From Chimonanthus salicifolius (lineage: Eukaryota; Streptophyta; Magnoliopsida; Laurales; Calycanthaceae): DNA of 64,000 nucleotides. This document shows positions 23,882 through 36,430 of the stretch, in pieces (position 1 is the stretch's first letter; each line of letters begins with the position of its first letter). Made by a program: the position numbers and the translations under genes. The notes under the pieces are model-generated. The model was not told where the DNA came from, searched no databases, and saw only the letters and a list, made by a program, of their open reading frames with translations. Location of the stretch: contig CM023540.1 in assembly GCA_013350335.1 (NCBI GenBank), positions 44,499,222-44,563,221 on the forward strand, in the 5' to 3' direction.

Positions 23882-24316
23882 CAATGTTTTAAAACTTGGT
23901 CCATGCAGCGACCCGTCTTGGAGGAAGGGTGGGTTAAATAAGATTCAACCGAATTGACCTATAGTCAAACTCGGTCAAACTTGTGCTATTAATATAATAT
24001 TATAAATAATATTAAATTATTAAGTAAAGTTATATTTTATAAAAATATTTTTTCCTGCTCACAAATCCAATTGTAAATACTAAAAATTAATAATCCAAAA
24101 ATCATATTCTCAAAAGAACCAAAATCTTCGTCTTCATTTTCTTCATTTAAAGTAACCAAAGGTTTTTAAGAGTGAAGGATCACGGGTTTACTAGAAAAAC
24201 CAGATTGACCCATGGGTCACAGAGGGTTTTTAAGGGTTTTTAATCTAGAAGGGTCTTAAAATGACCCGACCCGTGTTTAAGCCTGGTCACAGGTCGGATC
24301 GGGTTTGATAACATTG
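23882..24316. mobile_element. hAT-like MITE, family R
   Basis: 435 bp with a perfect 8-bp TSD, CTCTGACC (23874-23881, 24317-24324). Ends CAATGTTTTAAAACTTGG and (inverse right) CAATGTTATCAAACCCG. Interior words GACCCG and GTCAAACTCGGTCAAAC recur in a second copy at about 35010-35425. Confidence 0.82.
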
Positions 24317-24724
24317 CTCTGACCAATTCATTATAATCTATAATTTTTCCCTTCTCTCACTTGACTGAATGTCAATACTCTAAACAAGTTGAAACTTTGG
24401 ATGGAGGGTAATGGATGTAAGTAAGGGGTATTATGAATACCTCTGTTATCAATCAACTTTTTAGTCCTCTCCCTCCCTTTTGAAAACTTTTTTTTAGTAA
24501 GGAGTATTCATAACACTCGGGGTAACTCAAGTAACCCTTATAATATTTACCCCTCAACTCAAATAACCATCCAACCCCAGTCCCAAGACCAAGGGGACCC
24601 AACTCCAAACATGCACCATTTTCAGGATTGTTGTTGGAGAGAAAGAGAAGAACCTGAGCAGCAAAAGATACAGCAGGTGATGATGAGCAAGAAGAGGAGG
24701 ATGATGATGATGGCAGAGAATGTG

Positions 24725-24801
24725 TCCCTGTGCAAGATTATAATGATGATCCTATGCAGGAGTCCCTGTGAAAGATTATAATGATGATCCTATGCAGGAA
24801 T
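24725..24801. repeat. 38-bp tandem duplication
   Basis: Units at 24725 and 24763 differ at one or two sites (TCCCTGTGCAAGATTATAA versus TCCCTGTGAAAGATTATAA). Preceded by a GAT/GAG-rich stretch (24675-24715). No gene is assigned here. Confidence 0.8.
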
Positions 24802-25078
24802 GGGCAAAATTATGAACATAGTTGCAGTTGCCTTTGGTGCATTTAAGAGTTAGAAGAGTAGTGGAGAAAGGAGGAAGAACAACATTGATAGAGAATTTAG
24901 ATAGGCTTATCCTCAAAAAAGGAAGAATCATCATAGGCTGAGTTAAAAAGTAAAACATGAGAATGAGTGTCACTTGTGAGATGAGTACCATGGGTTCTTT
25001 AGCTATAAATAATTTTGGGTGAATGAATTTTTAAAAATATATTTATTTTAATAATAAATTTCATTCTATTAAAAAGAT

Positions 25079-25242
25079 ATCCACCTCACGAAGTGAGAGT
25101 TATGACTTCGATTTTTACTCCACTCCAACGAATCACTTTTCATAGAATTACCAAGAGTGTGTATGGGTAAAGAGACTTGCACATGCTCATAGGATTAATT
25201 GAGTACTTTAAGAGACCCGGACACCTTGATCATAAAAAATGT
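25079..25242 (+). mobile_element. SINE family S1, 5'-truncated copy
   Basis: Starts in the middle of the head (CACCTCACGAAGTGAGAG) and runs through CTTGCACATGCTCATAGGAT, AAGAGACCCGGACACCTTGA and ATCATAAAAAATG. Confidence 0.75.
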
Positions 25243-25647
25243 ATCCTTTGAAGTGAATAATGAAATTACATTATACTTAAAGTTAAAAAAAAATTCAAAC
25301 ATTTTAGTCTTCTAAATTTTTCTAAGAGTAAGATACAACCACCATCAATTCCTTTTAGCCAAACAACCCATCAGTGACAGTTATTATGTATGAAAGTAAA
25401 GAGACTGAATTGAAAGAAGAGATAAAAGAGAAGACACAATATAACATCCATTACTCACAACCAATTCTACATTAATAAGAAAAAATAAATAAAACCTCTA
25501 GAAAGGGCATGATGAGGGTCATTGCCCATTATTAATTTTCCAATTGATTGCCTATTCTAGTGAGTTTACATGTCTATACTCTATACATTTATGTGCAACC
25601 CAACTTTACGATATGAAAAAAGAATTCTCAAAGTTAGCAATTTGAAG

Positions 25648-25835
25648 GGGTTCGAGTGGTGGTCAACAACCTATTTCAAGAAGTGAGAGTCCTTACTTTG
25701 ATTCACATTTCACTATAACGGCCACTCTTTGTATATTAACCAGGTGTGTGTGGATAGGGAGATTTGCACAAACCCTGAGTATTATTTGAATACTCGGAAA
25801 GATCTAAATCACCTTGATTAAAAAAAAAAAACAAA
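25648..25835 (+). mobile_element. SINE family S1 copy
   Basis: GAAGGGGTTCGAGTGGTGGT head, GATTCACATTTCAC, GTGTGTGTGGATAGGGAGAT and CACCTTGATTAAAAAAAAAA tail. The tail continues into an A-rich run. Confidence 0.8.
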
Positions 25836-26518
25836 CAAAAAAAAAAATTTAACCCTATCAATGGTTTCTCTTTAGCAAAATAGGTTGCTTCAACTTTTTT
25901 GAATTTAAGTCTCTTAGACTCTCTTCTTATACTTTTTCTTTTTATTAATATATTTTACCAATATTATCACTAAAAATAGGTTGCTCAATGAATAACATTA
26001 TAATTTTGACTATCATTTATATAACTTTATTTTAAATGTTTAAATTTTTTTACTGTGATACAGCTGGTAATTATTATTCTGATAGTAAATGTAGTGGGCA
26101 TTTCATACAAAGTAGCCACTGTCCATTACATCTATAATCTCTTTTAATTAATATATTAGTATGAATGGATTCTGTTCTTCACAGTGTGAAGATTCAACAG
26201 GATGATTGTAACCCGTGTGATAAATACTCATTTTTGGTGCAAAAAAAAATAAACATGAGACTATTAATAGTCAAATTGGATAATGAAATTGTAGAATTTA
26301 CAAAGGAATATTTTTAAAAAATAAAAATATTGGCATTGTTTCAATAAAACTAACATCTTGATCCATGCAAGTGAATGATGAATATTTAGGCAATTAATTT
26401 AGTTTTAAATTTTAAAAAATAAAAATGTGAATTTAATAGATCAGTTCATGAAGTGAAAGAAATGAAGGATTATTGGAAAAAGAATATAGTATTTGTATTG
26501 TAAAGCAATTAGACATTT

Positions 26519-28174
26519 TGTTAGTCAAGCTAAGCCAAATATCTAGAATAGTCTAGAGGAGGGTGAATAGGACTATTGGAGAATTTTAAAATCTTTTTAA
26601 ATATTGGGCACCTTAATGATTAATCAATACAAATTTGCTCAATTAATATTCTAAATGTGATTTACAAGCAATATTAAGTTTAAGCAAATTATGTGTGCAA
26701 TAAGATATGAGCTAAAGTAAGTGCACAAAATAAGGTGAAGGAGATGAGAAAAGATGGAGAATTTTGACACAATGATTTTTACGTGGTTCGGCAACCTACC
26801 TACATCCACGCCTCAAGTACACCACTTGAGGATTTCACTAACCTTCTCTTTCACTGGTAGAGAAGAAACCAATTATAAAGCTTGATCTACTTCACGGGTG
26901 TAGATCGACCTAATCACCAAGAAAACACCTCTCTTGAAAGCCAATAGGATTGCACCAACCCTTTACAATATTTCACAAGTAATAGAAAGAAGTTGTGCTT
27001 TGAAATATACCAAAACTTAGCCTTGAGTTACTTGAAATAGCTTGGGCTTGTTCTTGAATGTCCTCCTCTTCTTGGCTTGATGTAAATGCTTCAATGAAGT
27101 CCAACCAAGATGGTAGCAAGGTCTAGGGTAGATAAAGGTTTTTCTATAAGGATTAGACCCTAGAGAGAATCTCCACTTAACACATTCAACTTAGAGCATA
27201 AGATGCTCAAGATATGCCTATGAGAGCTTTGAATGTGTTTTAGATTAAGATTAAAAACTTAGAGTATTTTAACTATGGAGTTTGTAAGCTTTGGAAATTG
27301 TTGTGAAGATTGAAAGAGTGTATAGAAAAATTGGGCTCAAGTCATCAATCTTTTCCTCTCCAAAAAGCCTTATATTTATAGGCTAGAAAAGTTCCAATGG
27401 ATCTATCTTCGGACCTTTCGAAGATGGGTCTCGGACCTTCCGAGGTTGCAAGCGATCGGAATTCCCCACGATCATATTACAACAGGTATTTTGACCTTGC
27501 AACGGATAGTTTGACTGTGTCATTCTTCGGAACGTCCGAAGTGTTCTGTTCGGAATGTCCGAAGTTCCCTGGAATGCCTGGTGTTCTGAACTTCCGAACA
27601 ACGCACACAGATCGTCCGAAGGTATATCCTCGGATGTTCCGAGACAATACTCTCGGAAGTTCCGAGCTTCCCAGAAAATCCATTTTCCACTAAGTGTTAG
27701 AAACTTGAGATTTTGTGAAAAACGTGGACATAGTGGAGAGCTCATTAGTGTTCTATGCAATCAGTTAGATTTAACTATAATGAACATTTTAGATTGTAAG
27801 GACACACAAAATATGGAGATATTTGGTAGATCGCAAGAGCTCTCCACAGGGCAGAGAGTGGACTTAGAAACCCTATTTGTATTATTCCAATTTTAACCAA
27901 AAAGGCTTCTAGGTCAGTCCTATGGTCCATATACCTGTGATGGTTGGCATTCAAAGAGTTCTTCCTGTTTTGCTACGAGCTTTCAAAACAACGTGTCTTC
28001 TGGAGGCTTCAAGCTTGATTTAACTATGCTTGTCTTCCAGAGATGAGGTCTTAAACACGTAGACGGTCGCGACTCAGTCAAAGAAATTAACAACTCAGGA
28101 CTCAGTCGAACACAGTCACAAAAGTGACAACTCAGTCTGACTCAGGAGAGGCAGATTTAATTTTTAAGCTAACA
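26519..28174 (+). mobile_element. 1.66-kb solo LTR with 5-bp TSD and palindrome cluster
   Basis: Starts TGTTAG and ends CTAACA (perfect 6-bp inverse), with a perfect 5-bp TSD CATTT at 26514-26518 and 28175-28179. It contains GAGGGTGAATAGGAC near the 5' end and ACGTGGTTCGGCAACCT near 26782, sequences I associate with plant LTR retroelements. There is no internal second copy of the end, so it reads as a solo LTR. Strand is assumed. Between 27405 and 27675 lies a cluster of short palindromes. Open frames there (27383-27760 -, 27397-27693 +) are products of those repeats, not genes. Confidence 0.82.
27405..27675. repeat. Cluster of co-varying 15-bp palindromes TTCGGAnnnTCCGAA / CTCGGAnnnTCCGAG
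   Basis: At least six units: TCGGACCTTTCGA-type, CTCGGACCTTCCGAG, TTCGGAACGTCCGAA, TTCGGAATGTCCGAA, CTCGGATGTTCCGAG and CTCGGAAGTTCCGAG, plus decayed ones (TTCTGAACTTCCGAA and one near 27455). The outer base changes together on both arms (T..A or C..G) while the 3-bp centre is free. Spacing is irregular (18-60 bp). Confidence 0.85.
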
Positions 28175-29104
28175 CATTTGATAAATACTGAATTGCCAAA
28201 ATTTTCTTAATTTTTTAAATTTCCTTTTCGATAATGTACTATATGGAAATACCTTCTTAATGGCTTGCGAGGGTCGAGTGCATTCGGAGTTTTACCCAAT
28301 TCTCTCTTATTCATAGAGAGGTGAGAATCTTAGATTTCTTCGTCATTAAAAAAACTATATTAAAATTGGTTTTCCATATATAAAATAAAATTGATTAAAG
28401 TTATATAATTCTACAATTTTATACTGGTCCTTACTCCTAACTACATTAGCAAATAATTCTCACAAAAATCATTGTTTTACAGGATGTTAAATTACAAGTG
28501 TAGCCATCATCAATTTTAAGATTTTAAATGTTTAAACCACAAACAAATCTCATCTCCAATATAGATATACTTTTAATAATTAAATAATCCAAAATATTCA
28601 ATTCTAAATGAATGACTTTAAATGTTAACTTCCAAACAATTTAATTATTAAATCTAGAATTAAATCTAAATTTTAGATTAACATAGATGAAAATTTAAAC
28701 TTTTAACATAACAATGCAACCAAAGATGTGCATTTAACTCTTAACCCAAATTCAAGCATTCGACACAATTGTTAAGAGTAAGCTTACCTTTAAAATGTTC
28801 ATGGGCATTACACAGATAATTATTATTTTCATTGATTGGATACCAAGAAATTTTAGATGAAAGAAATTTTTCTAATTCTCTAATATTAAATTTTTTAATT
28901 AAATGTTATTATTTTGGCTCAATGGACACAGTTTTATATTTTTGTAGTTAACTTTAAAAATCAAAATATCAGAAAATTTCAAATGGCACTGATATTGAGC
29001 CAATTTAAACAGAAATTTTGACCAATATCTTCTATTAGTATTTTCACAAAATCAATAATTTTCATTATTAATATATCCATGCTGAAAAATCTCCATCTCT
29101 AACC

Positions 29105-29215
29105 CTAAGAGGTTGTCTTAGTGGTTGAGACATAAGACTTTAAGATTGAGATCTTGGATTCAATCCTTAGTGACTTTAATGAATGACCACTCTCCGTAGA
29201 ATATGTACATACTAA
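29105..29215 (+). mobile_element. SINE fragment related to S1
   Basis: AAGAGGTTGTCTTAGTGGTT head (box-A-like), TTGGATTCAATCC (box B) and GACCACTCTCCGTAGAATAT, the last shared with S1. The 3' half is missing. Confidence 0.6.
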
Positions 29216-29240
29216 GATCTAAGATCATACTGTTTAAACC

Positions 29241-29242
<2 letters not shown>

Positions 29243-29318
<76 letters not shown>
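29243..29318. repeat. (AT)38 microsatellite
   Basis: 76 bp of uninterrupted AT dinucleotides. The long isoleucine/tyrosine frames on both strands here come from it. Confidence 0.98.
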
Positions 29319-29321
<3 letters not shown>

Positions 29322-29864
29322 GGCATGCAGAGGCCCTAAAGAACTAACGGGAGACATCAGAACTAATCGGAAAATTATTAAAAAAGAAAAACTCCACCTG
29401 TCCTATTAATTATATTGTAGTTGCCATCATCATTGTAGACATGCATCCATGTACCAACTGCAGTTGGGAGTTGGAACTTTCCACGTTAGGTTTCTTGGCG
29501 GTGGTTTTACTTTTTTGGAAGATTTCTTTTCATTGGAATTGGTTAATAATCAATATTCATAAATCTTTATATTATAAATGTTTTGAAGCTTTTAGAAGAT
29601 AATTCACATTATTATTCAACATTAATAGAAATATTTGCTTTCAATTTTTTATTGCAATGATTTTATGTAAGAATCAAAGTTTTAAATATCAGACTCGATA
29701 TCAGGAGAGATCAAGTACAAGTTATATTGGTCGAGTCTAAGTGTAACTCAGTCGAGTCCTAACTTTTGAATCGAGTCAAAATAATAGAACTCAGTCCAGT
29801 TATAACAAGATTGAGTCTGAATAGACTCAAATTTAAATTATTTTAAAACTTTAATAAAAACATT

Positions 29865-30215
29865 GTTACAAATACTGTTCTTGGGATATTAACTGAAGAT
29901 TGGTAATATCAAGGATATTTTCAATTTCTCATATTTTTATAGGGAAATTAACGGAAAAATCTGGCGAAAAAATATAATATTTAAAAAATAATAAAAAATC
30001 AATAAAATAAAATATTTATAAGTAATTTACCATGAATTTGTCGTGATATTATCTCAATATTACTATTTATTGCATATTTAGTGCGGTTTTATTGGAAACC
30101 TACTGGGAATTTATCATAGTGTAGATAAATCTCAGGATATTAACAGCAAATGAGATTTTATCGATAAAAACGTGGTAAATTTGAAAATATTATAAATATT
30201 TGTGATAATGGGTAA
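29865..30215 (+). mobile_element. hAT-like MITE, family M copy
   Basis: Left ACAAATACTGTTCTTGGGAT, right AAATATTTGTGATAATGG; interior AATATTTAAAAAATAATAAA and AACGTGGTAAATTTGAAAAT match the other M copies. TSD not resolved. Confidence 0.65.
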
Positions 30216-31396
30216 GAATACATGAACTTAGTCAATGAAGATAACTGTAATTACTATTATCTCAATATTTTAACCCTTTTTAAATATTAGTTGCGATTCA
30301 AAATTCACAAATTTGAATTTAATACAAGTTAGGATTAACCTTATGATAAGTCGGCTTGCACAATTCATAAATATTGAATACTTTCATAATAAGACATAAT
30401 AAAAAATATGTTATTTGTTTAAATATATTATCAATATCATCTTCTATGTCTCTAAACAAGGTGTGCTGACCCATTATCTCTCTCTCTCTCTACTATTTTA
30501 AAGATGGAAGGATGTGATGACCATTTTTTTATTTTTATAAATATCATATAAAAACTAATATGAGAATTGAAATCAGCCTTGATAAAGCACATGTAGACCA
30601 AATTTCAATTTTAAATTCAATTTTAAGTCACTTAATCTTGATGGTAAAATCACGAAACGTTTTTTTTTGAAAAATTCAAAGATACTTCGTAATTTCAAGA
30701 ATTAAGATAAGTGATTAAGACTTAAGAATAGATTTTAGAGTTGAAATTTGGTTCAATTGTAGCTTATCAAGTATGCTTCGACCTAGATTCAATAAAACAA
30801 ATGATAACTAGAGAGAAAAGAATAAAAAATTAGATTGTAGAGGTAAATTTCTTCAACTAAAGGCTGGTCTAATTTGGATGGTATGGTATGGATCTACATT
30901 TTTTCTGACATTTTAAAATTTCCTGTTTTTTTAAGGCACCCTTATATTTTTTATTATTTATCTTCCCATCTTTTCTCTTTTTTTTTTCCTAGTTTTAAAT
31001 ATTTTTACCTTTAGATGGGAAAATAAAGGTTAGATCAAAGATAGTCCTTCAAATTGATGTTTTAGATCCATGACTTTTTATATCTTGCATTCTTTCAAAA
31101 AATAAAATAAAACAAATTATGTATAAGTTGTTTGTTAGTTTTAATTGGAAGTGAAAAGAAAAAATTTGGATAGATTCTGGATTTAAAAAAAAAATCGAAT
31201 GTTAAAATTTATATAATAAATTTGCAATGTACTCTTTAAATTATGTTTGATACAAGAGTAGTGGAAATTGGAAATTGAATGAAATGATGGTAGACAACTC
31301 GCTCTATTCCATTTTTCACAATTGTTTCACATATTCTGTAATTTTGGTAGAATTATCCATTCTTTTATACATTTGTAAGCTCCTCATACTTCATGG

Positions 31397-31740
31397 TGGG
31401 GTTGAAAATTGAATCGGGTGGGGTCAAGTTTCAATAAATCCAACTCAACTCATGTCAAAAATTATTGAACCTTGAACTGAATTGCTGACCCGAGTTATTC
31501 AACCCAACCTGACTCGACTCAACTCGAGTGCTGTTTTATAACTTGGTGCACTTGAGTCATATCTGGTCGAGGCAAGTTGCTTTTAAATTCCTCAATCCGA
31601 CCCAATCCGAATTTCATGTGAGTTTATTTTTTCCCAATCCTAATCCGACTCTAGATATACAAAAATATAACCCAAATCCATTAATTTCTCAAATCAAATC
31701 ATGCAGGTTGAATTAAAATCCGACCCAAGTTTCACCCCTA
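31397..31740 (+). mobile_element. MITE family P copy
   Basis: TIR-like ends: GGGGTTGAAAATTGAATCGG on the left and CCGACCCAAGTTTCACCCC on the right. Parallel to 18930-19262 in internal order. Ends are approximate; no TSD found. Confidence 0.65.
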
Positions 31741-33102
31741 CTTACTAGCACAAATATGTCATTTAAACGTTGTACATAACCAAAGATTTTAATTAATAAG
31801 TTCATTATAGATATTAAATATAATTTTCATTAATTGCAGAATGAGTTGTTTCATCATTTCATTATTTAATATTTATTAGCATTTACTCATTTTCTAAAAA
31901 AATTCTTCACCATCCACATCGTGAAAGGACATTGATTTTTATATAATTATTTGGATAGGTAAGAGGTTGCTTTTTTAACATTTATGAAGGAAAGCGACTT
32001 AGTTCACGGGCTTAAGTGCTTTATTTTGTTCAGCACATGTTGTGAAAATATTATATGGAAAGATGGCCACGCAATGTCCAGCGGATAACTCCACCTCTTT
32101 GAATTTTGACTCGGCAAAATCTAACCCCACTCACCCACTCTAACCCTACTTTGAGTCATTTGACTCCACTCGATTCATAGAATAAATAAATAATATACTT
32201 GACTAAAATTCATTTTGAATATATTCAATTTAAACCTATTTATAAATAGAGAGACTTAATTGCCTTGACTACTATCAAGCTTTTATCTAAAATAAAAATT
32301 TGGTAAACCGTTTATGTTGACCGTTATTGGCTAATACGCATTCCCTCTCTTTCAAATTATATATATATTTTTTATTTTTCCAGAAATTTTGAAAAAATAT
32401 AGCAAATCAAAAAAAAATGTAGGATTCATTTTTATGTAATTTTATCATTATTCGCGATCATTTAGATATTTAAATATAATTTTGAAGTTATGAAATCGAG
32501 AATTTTAAAATATTTTGAAAAATGTGGAAAAATCTCAAAAAATCCTAAAACAAGGAAAATAAAGTCTAGTAATTTTCTTCTAATTTTATCCTAAATAATG
32601 AGCATTTTGAGTTATTTTTATCATTTGTTTGAAACTCCTAAATAATCTTAAATTCAATAATAAAGTGTCCAAAAAAAAATTCCGTTTCAATCCTTGTTCC
32701 CGTTGCGTAGCTCTCTGAGTCATCTTTCTAATCACCTCTGAAATCACATCGATCGAAGTCCGTATGACCAAATTATGCCCATTTTACCAAATGTACTTTA
32801 TTTAACATTACATGTCAATACATATCAGCAGATACACAATGAAATATGTTGCATATCAACTGCAACTCATCGTATCCTAACAATTTAAGTATATAGAATA
32901 ACATGAGGTTTGAAAGTTGAGATTCACATCCAAGTAAGATCATCTTTCCAAATATGCAAAAGATATTTATACTCTTAGGTGTAAAAAATAAAATTGAATC
33001 CAAATTGAATTGTGAAGTTCAAAAAACCACCCTGATTAAATTATATACATCAGAGAATAATGTCTCCAATATTTGCCTCTTTGTTATAGCATTTAGGTTA
33101 TA

Positions 33103-33282
33103 TAATCCAAAGGTTGGAGTGATAGTTACGGAACTCGCCTTAGGAAACGAGAGTCCCGAATTCGATTTCCACTCCACCTCAAAGGATCATTCCCTGTAGA
33201 GTCACGTGGTGTATGTGGGTAGGGAGGCTTGCACATATCTCAAGGATCAATCAGGTGCTCTAAAAGGTCTGGACAGGTGAAA
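33103..33282 (+). mobile_element. SINE family S1, 3'-truncated copy
   Basis: AATCCAAAGGTTGGAGTGAT head, CGAATTCGATTTCCACTCC, GGTAGGGAGGCTTGCACATA, then stops after AAAAGGTCTGGACAGG without the usual GATCATAAA tail. 31741-33102 and 33283-34596 show no gene that I recognise (AT-rich, short frames only). Confidence 0.78.
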
Positions 33283-34604
33283 ATATTAAATTCTTTATTT
33301 TTCCATTTTTGATAAGTAATAAGACATCACAGCTCATAATATACAATGGAATCTATTTATTTGGTTAAGAATTAATATGCTTATATAAAAAGAAATATAT
33401 GATAGGACTCACATTCTATTTCAATCTCTATACACATATTGAATGTCTAGAATGATCAAATTGTTGATTTTGTGACTAAATTTGCTAGCATTTGGACTCA
33501 TATTTATAGATGTTATATTAATTTTTTCTCACTTATTTTATTTTAATAATTATATATTTAGAAAAAAATCTCCCACTTAGATTATTAAATTGCAAGAGTT
33601 AAACAATATTCATCATAAATAAAAATTGAAGGAGGAAGCGAAACAATAGATATTAAGGCTATAATCTCAACTTGAGGCTTATAAAAAATATAAATATAAA
33701 ATTCCAATGGAATCGTCAAATTTTGTAAGAGTGGGGATGTGGAGGGTGAAGAGAGTCGAAAATGTGTACAGATTTTCCTAGCCTTTGATAGGGAACTCAA
33801 GCCACCTTACTTGAGTTTCTTAGATATAGAATCTAAACTCACAATCCAAAAAGGGTGAGTTCGAATTTTTCAGAGTGAGTTCAACTTCTCTGTCTCAACT
33901 CAATAACAAAGAAAATATTTATAATTTTAGATCAATCCAAAATATTAACTTACTCCTGATAGAGTTGATAACTTGGTATTTATCTGTTAAATTATATTTC
34001 CTCCATTCCAAAGTACTTGTTCTATATGTATTTTGGAATTGTTCTAAATTATTTGTTCGATTCGTTTATTTTCAACTCCAAATCACATTCTAATATGATG
34101 GGAAGACGACATTCTTTTATAAACATTGACTTGTCTAAATAATAAAATACTAACATCTTAAAAATAATATTTAAAAAAATGATCTTTAAGAAATAAAAAT
34201 TCTAAAATGGGACAAGTATTTTGAGACAGATGGAGTAAATTTTATAATTTTAAATTTAAACCATTATTTTTATAGTATTATATTAGATGCTTATAAATTT
34301 TAATTAAATAATCAATTGGTAAGTAGAAATAGTGTAGGTAGAAAATTGTGTAGCATAGTCGGCACACGGCAGACAGTCCAGACTTGATTTTCATGTGTGT
34401 GGCTGCGAAGGCAGATGAAAAATGAAGAGTTCTGTCAAACCAAGGCATTGAAAATTAGAAACGTCAGTATCATGCTTTCGGTGGACGGCTAGAATCGGAA
34501 GATTATGCCACAAAAATTTCCTCTAAATATTTTCAGTGAATTTTATATTTTTTTAAAATTTAACATAAAGCCGAGTTCCTTCGACTTGGTTCCATCAAGC
34601 ATCC

Positions 34605-34987
34605 CAATGTCACAAATATCGGCGGTATTTTCAAATTTACCGCATTTTTATCGGTAAAATACCATTACCGCGTTAAAAACGCGTTTTTATCTCCAAACGA
34701 TAAATTTTCGGTAAATTCCCGATAAAATCGCGTTAAAAAAGCGATAAACGTTAATAACGCGATAATATCCCGGTAAATTTCCGGTAAATTCCCGAGAAAA
34801 TCCCGGTAAATTCCCTATACCATTTTTATTTCATTAATTTTTTTATTTATTTTATTTTTTTATTTTTTAAATATTATAATTTCAGCGAGATTTTCTCGTT
34901 AAATTTCCGATAAAAATCCGAGAATTTAAAAATATCCCATTATTATCAATTGCTGTAAATATCCCGAGAACGGTATTTGTCACTGTG
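34605..34987 (-). mobile_element. hAT-like MITE, family M copy in reverse orientation
   Basis: 383 bp with a perfect 8-bp TSD, AAGCATCC (34597-34604, 34988-34995). Ends CAATGTCACAAATA and (inverse right) CACAGTGACAAATA. The interior is full of GGTAAATTTCCCG/CGATAAA words, and this copy is the richest in CG. Orientation is opposite to the other three M copies. Confidence 0.85.
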
Positions 34988-35009
34988 AAGCATCCTAGTG
35001 TATTCCAAT

Positions 35010-35425
35010 ATTTTAAAAATTGACACGTGATTCTATCCGTCTTAGTGTAAGGTTGAGTTAAATAAGATTCAATTAGATTCAACTATAGTTAAACTCGATT
35101 AAACCTGTCATTAATATGATATTATAAATAATATTAAATTATTAATTAAGGTTTAATTGATTGGTTGAAATAATTTTTTAAACAAAAAAATATTTTTTTG
35201 AAAAAAAAAACAGATGTTGGATTTTTTTTTAAAAAATTTTGAAATGAATTTTTATGAGTAGGTTCACGGTCGATTGAAGAAAACTGGTCAAACTCGTGAT
35301 TCTGGTCCATTTTTTATGGTTTTTTGCATTGGACGGTTTTTTGAGGAAACTGGCCCTTACTGATGCTTGTCGTGGTTCAACCGTGTACGGTCAGTTCACC
35401 GAGAAGATTGCCGTCCCAAGTCAAA
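35010..35425. mobile_element. MITE family R copy
   Basis: GTTAAATAAGATTCAA, GTTAAACTCG and ATTATAAATAATATTAAATT in the same order as 23882-24316, then AACTGGTCAAACTCGTG. The right end is unclear. 35426-36060 has nothing recognisable. Confidence 0.6.
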
Positions 35426-36064
35426 GTTTTTTCTTGAAAGTTTCAACTTGATGACTACGATAACAATTATGACTAAAATCAAAATCCCTACTTTAAATTT
35501 GTTATTTGTAAAATGTAACATTTAACATAATATTACTGTTTTAAAAAATATTTTATCTAATATTTGTTTTATATTTGGTATGTCATGGAGTGGCAAAAAA
35601 AAATTATAACAAGGTAAATGAAGGCATAAAACTTAAAACCAACCCAAAATAAATGGAAAAAGAGCCAACAATGATTTTTATATTATACTTGGTGATGTGG
35701 ATCATTAGCTTAAACATTAGAAAAAAAATAAAACTTTAAAATAAGAATTTAAGTTTGAATTGAAATTTTGTAGAATCTCAAAATTTTAATCCTAAGATTC
35801 TATTTTACTTAAGAATTTCATGATACCAAACATCCCATCAAGTCAACTGCATTATAGCAGTTGATGGTGAGTTAGATTAAATACAGAGTGATGAAGAGAA
35901 CATCCTGTTGCAGTACTTTCTAAAAGTTAAATTTGAATTATTTTTAAATATGTAAAATTTAAACTAATTTTTCTAAAAGGCTTAGTTTAAAATTTGGAGC
36001 CAATGCAAATTTTTATTCTGGGAGGGTATTTTTATAAAATATAAAATTCATTTTATTTGAATTT

Positions 36065-36170
36065 TTTTAATCCCACATTGAAATTTTAAGAAAAATTGAG
36101 TGAGAGGTAATCTATAAATACCCTTTCAACCAATTCATCTCCCAAAATCTTTCATGTATTGGGAGCTCAA
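36065..36170 (+). mobile_element. Possible TRIM-like LTR remnant
   Basis: TCCCACATTG followed about 40 bp later by CTATAAATACCC resembles the promoter layout of the 19857-19971 LTR, but the TG/CA ends and TSD are not seen. Confidence 0.35.
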
Positions 36171-36338
36171 TTCTTGACTAATGCAAGAGTACGGAAAATA
36201 AAAATAAAAGTTAATATAATAATCATAATAAAGAAAAAAAAAATTGAACTACAGCCTTCAATGGTTTGTAACTCTGAAAATAATTTTGTGCATTTTTGAA
36301 AAAATGGTAAGAAAACGGTGATGATCAAAGTATCCAAG

Positions 36339-36430
36339 CGTCCTATCTGAATTTTCTAAGTGTCTTACTTGACTAATCCTTGAGACATGTATAAATCTCC
36401 TAATCTGTACACACCGGGTACAGAACAGTC
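36339..36430 (-). mobile_element. Antisense SINE family S1, 3' fragment
   Basis: GATGATCAAAGTATCC, GACTAATCCTTGAGACATGT and TGTACACACCGGGTAC are the reverse complement of the S1 3' half. 36431-37440 has no recognised feature; a 95-residue frame at 37104-37391 shows no domain. Confidence 0.65.

Noticed and set aside
27383..27760. 125-residue open frame (- strand) and 98- to 113-residue frames (+)
   Set aside because: They run through the palindrome cluster of a solo LTR and have no domain; open on both strands because of the repeats.
29160..29409. Ile/Tyr repeat proteins on both strands
   Set aside because: Pure product of the (AT)38 microsatellite.
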